DNA of 64,000 bases from Salinibaculum rarum (lineage in GTDB: Archaea; Halobacteriota; Halobacteria; Halobacteriales; Haloarculaceae): assembly GCF_030505615.1 (NCBI RefSeq), contig NZ_CP129992.1, forward strand, positions 1,488,001 to 1,552,000, given 5' to 3'. Position 1 is the stretch's first letter, and each line of letters starts with the position of its first letter. A model generated the notes under the pieces. That model searched no databases. It had not been told where the DNA came from and saw only the letters and a list, made by a program, of their open reading frames with translations. This document shows positions 8,661 to 15,367 of the stretch, piece after piece. The position numbers were made by a program, and so were the translations under genes.

Positions 8661-9269
8661 ATGACGAGCTCACATTCCGAACTGAACCAACGGACTGGCA
8701 GCGAGAAAGACATCGACTACGAGAAAGCACAGCGCGGTGTCCGTCTCCTGTTAGAGGCAGTGGGTGAAGACCCTGAGCGAGATGGTCTCACCGAGACGTG
8801 GCAGCGTCGTGTTCCCGAGACGTTTAACACACTCACAGAAGGGAAGCGAGAAGCATCGAAGCCGACGATGCGAACGTTCGATGCCCAAAGCGACGACCTC
8901 ATCATCAAGACGGACATTCCGATCTATTCCCTGTGCGAACACCACCTGTTACCATTCTTCGGGACGGCCCACGTCGCGTACCGGCCAGCCGGAGAAGTCG
9001 TCGGGTTATCGAAGCTCACGCGGTACGTCCGCTGGCAGACGAGACAGCTCACGATGCAGGAGCGGCTGACGAACGATATCGCCTCTGGACTTGCCGATGA
9101 ACTTGACGCGCCCGCGGTACTCGTCGAAGTGAGTGCAACCCACCTATGCGAATCAATGCGCGGCATAGAGACGGAAAGTATGACTACCACTAGGACCTCC
9201 GTGGGAGACCTGACTGAGGAAGAACGAGAACAGTTCCACGATGCCGTTGACCGGGAGGAAAACCGATGA
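8661..9269 (+). CDS. folE: GTP cyclohydrolase I, bacterial type (FolE)
   Basis: 202 residues from the ATG at 8661, one base after the queE stop codon. It opens the GTP ring to 7,8-dihydroneopterin triphosphate, the entry step of preQ0 synthesis. Motifs are SLCEHHLLPFFG (zinc Cys/His), GLSKLTRYVRW, LTMQERLTNDIA and ATHLCESMRGIE (second zinc Cys). Haloarchaea normally use the unrelated archaeal MptA/FolE2-type enzyme for this step, so a bacterial-type FolE marks the operon as a self-contained, probably transferred, pathway. It overlaps queC by ATGA. Confidence 0.92.
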   Translation: MTSSHSELNQRTGSEKDIDYEKAQRGVRLLLEAVGEDPERDGLTETWQRRVPETFNTLTEGKREASKPTMRTFDAQSDDLIIKTDIPIYSLCEHHLLPFFGTAHVAYRPAGEVVGLSKLTRYVRWQTRQLTMQERLTNDIASGLADELDAPAVLVEVSATHLCESMRGIETESMTTTRTSVGDLTEEEREQFHDAVDREENR

Positions 9270-9961
9270 ACCGACCGCGTGCAGTCGTCTTAGCGTCAGG
9301 TGGGATGGATAGTGCAACAGCCGCCGCAGTCGCCCAGGACGCCGGCTATGACCTATATCTGCTCCACACATCGTACGGCCAGCAGACTGAGAGTAAGGAG
9401 TTGGAATGCGCGAAGGCGCAAGCCGAAGCCTTCGACGCCGTGGACTTCCTACATCTCACGACCGACCACCTCTCGAAAATCGGAGCTTCGAGTCTCACCG
9501 ACGAAGAGATGGAGATCGAAGACGCGGATCTGGAGGGCGACGAAATTCCGTCCTCCTATGTTCCGTTCCGGAACGCTAATCTCCTCTCTATGGCGACCTC
9601 GTACGCCGAAGCCAAGGAGTGCGATGCAGTGTTCATCGGTGCCCATACCGAGGACTTTTCGGGATATCCGGACTGCCGCCCCGAATTCTTCGAGGCGTTC
9701 CAGCAGGTCGTTGATGTCGGCACGAAACCCGAGACGGACATCAGTATCGAAGCTCCGTTCGACGAGTGGTCCAAGACTGACATCGCCGAACGGGGGCTCG
9801 AACTCGGTGTCCCCTACGAACATACATGGAGCTGCTACCGAGAGGAAGAGCCGGCATGCGGTACCTGCGATGCCTGTGCTTTCCGTCTTCAGGCGTTTCA
9901 AAACCTCGGGGAGCGTGATCCTGTCGATTACGCGGAGCGTCCTGACTACACTGAGACGTAA
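9266..9961 (+). CDS. queC: 7-cyano-7-deazaguanine (preQ0) synthase QueC
   Basis: 231 residues. ATP-dependent amidation and dehydration of 7-carboxy-7-deazaguanine to preQ0. The PP-loop SGGMDSAT is at about 11-18. The zinc site is formed by Cys in WSCYREEEPACGTCDACAF, and GAHTEDFSGYPDCR is a conserved family stretch. It is the last gene of the operon, overlapping folE by ATGA. Its product is the substrate of the DpdA-type enzyme encoded divergently. Confidence 0.93.
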   Translation: MNRPRAVVLASGGMDSATAAAVAQDAGYDLYLLHTSYGQQTESKELECAKAQAEAFDAVDFLHLTTDHLSKIGASSLTDEEMEIEDADLEGDEIPSSYVPFRNANLLSMATSYAEAKECDAVFIGAHTEDFSGYPDCRPEFFEAFQQVVDVGTKPETDISIEAPFDEWSKTDIAERGLELGVPYEHTWSCYREEEPACGTCDACAFRLQAFQNLGERDPVDYAERPDYTET

Positions 9962-10042
9962 CGATAAGCGACGAATTGCCCGCGATTAAGTGGCTTCCGT
10001 CACTATGGTGATTCAAGGCGCGGTGGCTCATGAAAATGGGCC

Positions 10043-10084
10043 CGGTGCTTGAGACACCGTACCCGCGCTGTCTGGTGAGACAGC
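10043..10084 (+). promoter_or_regulatory. Two consecutive hairpins downstream of queC
   Basis: CGGTG at 10043-10047 pairs with CACCG at 10055-10059. Then GCTGTCT at 10067-10073 pairs perfectly with AGACAGC at 10078-10084 across a four-base loop. They lie in the 209-bp gap between queC and the next gene and could form a 3' structure of the preQ0 message or a leader of the winged-helix gene. The stems argue against extending that gene's coding region upstream to 10030. Confidence 0.4.
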
Positions 10085-10170
10085 ATGTTCGCTATAGGCG
10101 ACTATTCGCAAAAGTCCCGTGGTCAGATACAGTTCGGAGTATCGGTGGATTCGACAGAGGTGAGATTACC

Positions 10171-10536
10171 GTGACTGTCGCTGATGGCGCTCCTTCCGAG
10201 ATATCCGATATCTTCTCGATCCTCGGTAACCGGCGTCGTGTCCTGCTGATTAGATATCTCAGCTTATTCGAACGCCAGAAAGAGGTTGAAGTCCGACACC
10301 TTGCGAGGGTTCTCGGAGGCATCGAAACCGGAACACCTCCCCGTAACGTCGTGCGTGACGACTACGAATCTGTATATAACGGGTTACTTCAGACACATCT
10401 GCCAACTCTCGACGAGAGGGGCGTAATCGAGTACGATGAGCAACATAAGACGGTGACAGTGACTACACAGATCGAGCGGTACATGGTTCTCGCCGCGATC
10501 TCTCGGTTTGTTGTTTCGGCCCAGTCATTCAAATAG
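10171..10536 (+). CDS. DUF7344-like winged-helix protein
   Basis: 121 residues from GTG at 10171, chosen because GAGGTGA (10157-10163) lies 7 bases upstream and because an ATG at 10030 would add an odd Arg-rich leader containing two RNA hairpins. SDIFSILGNRRRVLLIRYL followed by VRHLARVLGG and TLDERGVIEYD is the usual layout of haloarchaeal DUF7344 winged-helix proteins. It is a likely transcription regulator of the locus; the target is unknown. It sits between the preQ0 operon and the helicase-nuclease. Confidence 0.62.
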   Translation: MTVADGAPSEISDIFSILGNRRRVLLIRYLSLFERQKEVEVRHLARVLGGIETGTPPRNVVRDDYESVYNGLLQTHLPTLDERGVIEYDEQHKTVTVTTQIERYMVLAAISRFVVSAQSFK

Positions 10537-10657
10537 TGGGGCTCGAGAGGAACCCTGTCTTAGTTGCCATAGATGACGAGAGAGCAACCTATGAACCAGG
10601 GCTTCCCAGACGACAAGACTCGATAGAGTTCAACACGTTATCGGAAGCGGGACGGGA

Positions 10658-10834
10658 GTGCTGGACTTCGCCGTGGAGGGCGAGGACGGTTGCTATACTT
10701 GGGAGGTGGAAGACGTGGATCACGTAGAAAATATCGAAGAGAACCGCTTTATCATGTATCCAGAGTGGGAATTCTTCGTGTGCAAAATCGAATCTGCCAG
10801 TGAGGAGGGTAACGAAGGGACCGTTCGATGTTAG
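10658..10834 (+). pseudogene. Possible small gene or gene remnant
   Basis: From GTG at 10658 an open frame of 58 residues ends at 10834, with acidic content typical of haloarchaeal proteins (YTWEVEDVDHVENIEE and YPEWEFFV). The same region upstream has ATG at 10591 in another frame that stops after 11 codons, so this may be the 3' part of a frameshifted gene. No family is recognised. Confidence 0.3.
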
Positions 10835-10855
10835 TGCAAATAAGATTCCGCAGCG

Positions 10856-13800
10856 TTAGTCGTTTAGGGAATATTCCGGGCGTGCGGGGCAACTCCACCG
10901 AACGTCGCACTCGGTACAAGTCCCCTCTGATGGCGCTTCGTTCTCCGTGATATCGAACCAGTTTTTCGCTTCCCGATCTCGCTCTATATCTCGTACGGTT
11001 CGCTCGAACGCTTCTAACGAATCCTCGACTTCCCTGTCCTCGAACGTGACCTCGAATTGAGCGTCTTCTTTGTTGTCTTCCCCGAGGAAGTAGATGACGC
11101 CGCGGTCGGGGTACGTCCCCTCGTTGTACCTGTAGAGTTCAGCGTACGTGTGTAACTGCGTCCGATAATCGTCGAGCTCTCGGCCGCCCTCCGGGCGTTG
11201 ACCTGCCTTGTAGTCCCAGATCTCTCGGCCGTGTTCATCGCTGACTAAGACGTCAACGACTCCCTCAAGCACGAAGTCCTCCTGACTGCTCTCCAACCGG
11301 TGTTCGGTATCCACGACGCGGGGATACAGTCGCTCCCCCTCACGTCGATTGAAGCGTTGGATATATTCTAAGGCGGTCTCTTCTGCCTCTTCGCTCATCG
11401 GATAGATGTTCCGGGCTTTCAGCGCTTCTGCGACCTCCCGAAAGTATTCCTCTACGTCGTCATCGGAGGGAACTTGTCCGCGAGTCGCGTCTTCCAATTC
11501 GCCGGCGTAGTGGCGATGTGCCCGGTCGAGAGTCTCGTGGACAACGCGCCCGAAGAACAGTTGCGTCACGTGGTTGGGCGTGAAGTCCATGTCCGTGTAG
11601 TACCCGTACTGACGCTTGCAGCGTCGGTACGCAAGCACGTCGCCCGTGATGCTGTAACGGCGCTTCAGTTCCACCGCTTCATGGGATCCCACGCCTCCTT
11701 CGACCTGCTGGAGGAAGTCATCAGGATTCCGAACCCGTCGTTCATCGCTGAACCAGTCCGTAGACAGAGGGTCGCCGTCCTGATATCCGAGGGAGAGTTC
11801 GGTCGGAGCGTCCTCTTGGTCGAGTAGGAAGAGGTCTTGTTCTGCCCGCGAATAGGCGACGTAGAACCGACGGATTTCGTCCCGTCTCGATCTGGAATCG
11901 ACCGTTCCCCCGGGATTGATGCTGGCGAAGTCACGGAGTTGCTCTTCGATCCAGTACGTTCCTCCGAACGTCCAGGGCTCACTGTCGAGGTCGCTCGTGA
12001 AGACCACCGGGAACTCCAGTCCCTTCGCCTGGTGGACTGTCATAACTTGGACGAACCCCGACGGAATCTGATCGTGCGGGTCTTCGGGCTCGTCGAAGTC
12101 CGTGGAATTGAGGTAGCCGCAAAACAAGTAATAGAAACTCCCGAGGAATCGCGTCGATACAGAATCGGCCCACGAAGACGGAGACAGCGTGGATCGACCT
12201 GACACACTTGCGAACGAATCGAAGAGGTTAGTCAGTCGTCCCAATCGCTTCCCCCGGGCGGGCTCGTCAGTGCTCTCGATCCACGTGACGAACGGTTCGA
12301 ACGACAGAACACGATACAGCAGGTCGAGCAGAGTCATCCCGAGCGTCTCATCTTCGTCCAACTGCACGACTTCGTCTTCGACGTCCCTGACGAACCGGCG
12401 GAGTTGGGACGCATCGTACTCGTCCGCGTACTCGTCGAACTCTCCGAACCACTCCTCGACCTGGTCTCTGACACCTCCCTTGATTCCCCTCTTTTCGAGA
12501 CAGTCGAGCTTAGGGTCTATACAGCGGATGATAGCTCCGAGAGCGAACCGAACCTCGTCTTGATCGAGATACGCTTTGTTCCGAGGGTTGTGGACGGGTA
12601 TTCCGCGATCGCGCAGAGCCTCGACAAATGGACCAGCCCATCGGCTGCTTTCCTTGGCGCTCTTGAAGAGGAAGGCCACCTGGCTGTAATCGTCGATGTA
12701 ATCCCTGTCGTTGAGTTCTTGAACGAGTTCTGTCGCCTTTTCGGCCGGAGGACCGTCACTTCTCCCTTCGAGAATCGCGCGGACGCTGACTCGACCGTCG
12801 GTGCCGTCTCTACCGACAGTCATAGGTTCTTTCCCCGGAGCGCGGGCGCCTTCCTTTTGCATCGCCGGGAATTCGCCGATGTATCGGTTACACCACGACA
12901 CGATATCGCGGGTCGAGCGGTAGTTCGTCTTGAGTTGAATGCTCCGGACGGGGACGTCGAAACGATCACGCACCCGCTCCGGGAAGCGGATAAGACATTC
13001 CACTGTTCCGCCTCGGAATCGATACAGGGCCTGGTCGTCATCCCCTACGACTGTGATGTTGGGGGCGTCTAACTCCTCTAACAACCGGAAATAAAGTTCC
13101 TGCTGGAGCGGGTTCGTGTCCTGATATTCGTCCACGAGGACGTGCTCCAGAGGGGGACGTTCTCTCTCCTCCTCACCGTGAACGAACCGTTCCCCGGAGT
13201 TGTGATGCAAGAATTCGATGAATCGCTCCAGTAACCGAGCGAAGTCACACCGCCGCTCTTCGCGTAGGGTCTCACGGTACTTCTCTAATCCCTCGGCACA
13301 CACGCGCCAAGGCCATTCTTCGTGTGACTTCAGCTCCTCTGTTGATGCAAGGTACTGGGAGACCCGATTGAATAGCTTCGAGGCGCCCTGCGTGGCCTGC
13401 CACTTGTTGGGACCGTATTCCGAGTGGACCTGCCAGCCGAATATCTCGTCGAAGAACTCCCATTCGTCGCTCGTATCGTTCAGGTCTTCTGGGATAGTTT
13501 CCCAATCGGAGGAATCAATATCCGCACCACGGAGGTAATCGACAAACTCACAGTTGTCATACATAAACAGCTGCTGTCCGTCCTCGTCCAGCAGTTCGAC
13601 GTTCCCGTAATCCGGATACCGGTACTCCTGCATAATATCGTTACACAGGGAGTGAAGCGTCCCTATTCGAATCTTGTTCGCGTCAACGGCTTCGCCGTAC
13701 CCAATCGCATCCAACCGGTCCACGATTCGTTCTTCAAGACTCTGAGCCGCCTTCTCGGTAAAGGTCGTGAGGAAGATACTCCCCGGTTCGACCCCGTCCA

Positions 13801-14005
13801 CCAGGATTAGCTTCAGAGTCCGCGAAACGAGGACTTCGGTCTTACCGCTCCCGGGGCCGGCCGTTATATGAAGGGGTCCACCGCTATGGAGAATCGCTCG
13901 CCGCTGAGCTTGATTGAGCGACCAGTCGGGTTCATCGAATCTCTGCCGATTAGCGTCTTCCAACCGGTTGAGAAACTCGTTCTCTGAGATCGGCAGACTA
14001 GACAT
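10856..14005 (-). CDS. UvrD-family helicase fused to a Cas4/AddB-like PD-(D/E)XK nuclease
   Basis: 1049 residues from ATG at 14005; a TTG seven codons earlier is the alternative. Superfamily 1 helicase motifs: AGPGSGKTEVL (Walker A, near 50), LVDEYQDTN, GDDDQALYRFRGG, TNYRSTRDIV, VMTVHQAKGLEFPVVF and FYVAYSRAEQDLF. The C-terminal part has YRRCKRQYGYY, GVVDVLV followed by IWDYKAG (nuclease Asp and Lys), and CTECDVRWSC, the Cys arrangement of a Cas4/AddB iron-sulfur nuclease. It should unwind and cut DNA ends. It is transcribed alone on the minus strand. In the island it could degrade unmodified DNA, or be an independent defence gene; canonical Dpd clusters have different helicases. Confidence 0.85.
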   Translation of the reverse strand: MSSLPISENEFLNRLEDANRQRFDEPDWSLNQAQRRAILHSGGPLHITAGPGSGKTEVLVSRTLKLILVDGVEPGSIFLTTFTEKAAQSLEERIVDRLDAIGYGEAVDANKIRIGTLHSLCNDIMQEYRYPDYGNVELLDEDGQQLFMYDNCEFVDYLRGADIDSSDWETIPEDLNDTSDEWEFFDEIFGWQVHSEYGPNKWQATQGASKLFNRVSQYLASTEELKSHEEWPWRVCAEGLEKYRETLREERRCDFARLLERFIEFLHHNSGERFVHGEEERERPPLEHVLVDEYQDTNPLQQELYFRLLEELDAPNITVVGDDDQALYRFRGGTVECLIRFPERVRDRFDVPVRSIQLKTNYRSTRDIVSWCNRYIGEFPAMQKEGARAPGKEPMTVGRDGTDGRVSVRAILEGRSDGPPAEKATELVQELNDRDYIDDYSQVAFLFKSAKESSRWAGPFVEALRDRGIPVHNPRNKAYLDQDEVRFALGAIIRCIDPKLDCLEKRGIKGGVRDQVEEWFGEFDEYADEYDASQLRRFVRDVEDEVVQLDEDETLGMTLLDLLYRVLSFEPFVTWIESTDEPARGKRLGRLTNLFDSFASVSGRSTLSPSSWADSVSTRFLGSFYYLFCGYLNSTDFDEPEDPHDQIPSGFVQVMTVHQAKGLEFPVVFTSDLDSEPWTFGGTYWIEEQLRDFASINPGGTVDSRSRRDEIRRFYVAYSRAEQDLFLLDQEDAPTELSLGYQDGDPLSTDWFSDERRVRNPDDFLQQVEGGVGSHEAVELKRRYSITGDVLAYRRCKRQYGYYTDMDFTPNHVTQLFFGRVVHETLDRAHRHYAGELEDATRGQVPSDDDVEEYFREVAEALKARNIYPMSEEAEETALEYIQRFNRREGERLYPRVVDTEHRLESSQEDFVLEGVVDVLVSDEHGREIWDYKAGQRPEGGRELDDYRTQLHTYAELYRYNEGTYPDRGVIYFLGEDNKEDAQFEVTFEDREVEDSLEAFERTVRDIERDREAKNWFDITENEAPSEGTCTECDVRWSCPARPEYSLND

Positions 14006-14084
14006 AGATGCTATGTTTCGACGCAACCGTGAAAAAGACCGCTTGTCGAAAAGAAATTATATCTGGCACAAGAGTCCCAACTTA

Positions 14085-15359
14085 ATGGCAACCCTGCCAG
14101 AAGAGTACGGTGTCGTCCCAGAGCGAATTAACGACAAAGATGAGAGTCTGAGTGAGTATTTGGATCAACCGCCGGTTATCTTTGACTATATCATTAAAGT
14201 AACAGGAGAATTGGAAGATTCGGCAGAGGGCGAAACAGACGTGACGGAACCATCTTCAGATCATCTATCGTTTTCTGACGCTGATTATATGGAACTGCTA
14301 CTACAAGTCGATTCCCAGTTTCAACTTGAAGACCTCTTTTTCGATGGATCTGAGGTTCCCGATAAATTAGCACGTAGTAATTCACCGTACAGCGCACCTG
14401 ACCTGTACGAGCAAATGTTAGATGTTCATAACCATTTAGCGTTTTCAGCATTTGCTGCTCTCATGCTCTATCATATATCTAATGATAACTCTGAATCGGC
14501 TCAAAGTGTATATGAAGAGTATGAAGCCCTATTTAATGACAATAGATATGGCTACTTAATGAAGTTCTTTGAATCTTATATTATTCACAAGCATCATGTC
14601 GATCCGGAATATGACAACATAACTACCGCCATCGAACTTGCGTACGAGTCTAAGAGGAAGGGACCAAATCACTATCTCCTCCAATTGAATTTCTCCGAGT
14701 CGGTCGCAACAGCGTTCGAGTCAGATCCCGAGTTCGAGCCCTCATTTACTGAATCTGATCTGAAAAGTGAGACAATCATTGATGAAGCGTCGCAAGCCGC
14801 TGATCAGGCAGAAGCGCTTGAACGTGAGTACGCTCGTACATATGTGGTGAAGTTGCGGCTCAACCTAATAAATAACGAACATGAAGAAGCACGAGAGAAT
14901 CTAGAAGAGGCTGTGAGATACGATCAACAGGAAGAGGTTCCGATACTCACACAAGATCGGAAGCAGCAATTGCGACGAAGCATTAATATCGTCTATGATT
15001 CAGTACAACTTAAAGAGGACATTGCTGGTGCTCGAGACGATCTCACAGAACTAAAAGAGGATCTGTCGAACGCTGTGAATGAATATCGAAAGAACACACT
15101 CCGGTTTATCGGGTTCTTTGCGGCACTTATTACCTTCGCGATTACATCGGTGCAGATTCTGGCTGTCTCAAATCTTGGCGTTCAGCAAGCAGGTCGCGTT
15201 ATTGCAATGCTTGCTGGTGGAATGTTGATCGCGTTTGGTGGATTTGGGTGGATTCTTCCTGTCTATGATCATGAGATGAAAGTGGAGTTATCGATTCGTA
15301 CCGGCCTTGTCACGGTCTTAGGGATATTGGTGTTCGCAGTCAGTTATTTTGTACTATGA
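14085..15359 (+). CDS. Coiled-coil protein with C-terminal transmembrane segments, unknown function
   Basis: 424 residues. ATG at 14085 fits protein composition; the open frame runs further up but into the divergent helicase gene. The N-terminal 330 residues look alpha-helical and TPR-like (AREYARTY-type helices). A coiled coil (QLKEDIAGARDDLTELKED) precedes three strongly hydrophobic segments at the C-terminus. Base composition is markedly AT-richer than the flanking genes. It ends 8 bases from the convergent DUF262 gene, which shares the low GC, so the two probably arrived together. A membrane effector of a defence pair is plausible but unproven. Confidence 0.6.
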   Translation: MATLPEEYGVVPERINDKDESLSEYLDQPPVIFDYIIKVTGELEDSAEGETDVTEPSSDHLSFSDADYMELLLQVDSQFQLEDLFFDGSEVPDKLARSNSPYSAPDLYEQMLDVHNHLAFSAFAALMLYHISNDNSESAQSVYEEYEALFNDNRYGYLMKFFESYIIHKHHVDPEYDNITTAIELAYESKRKGPNHYLLQLNFSESVATAFESDPEFEPSFTESDLKSETIIDEASQAADQAEALEREYARTYVVKLRLNLINNEHEEARENLEEAVRYDQQEEVPILTQDRKQQLRRSINIVYDSVQLKEDIAGARDDLTELKEDLSNAVNEYRKNTLRFIGFFAALITFAITSVQILAVSNLGVQQAGRVIAMLAGGMLIAFGGFGWILPVYDHEMKVELSIRTGLVTVLGILVFAVSYFVL

Positions 15360-15367
15360 CTATATCC

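Noticed and set aside
10030..10170. 47-codon N-terminal extension of the DUF7344-like gene
   Set aside because: The stretch is Arg-rich, contains two RNA stems and has no similarity to the domain; the GTG at 10171 with a good Shine-Dalgarno fits better.
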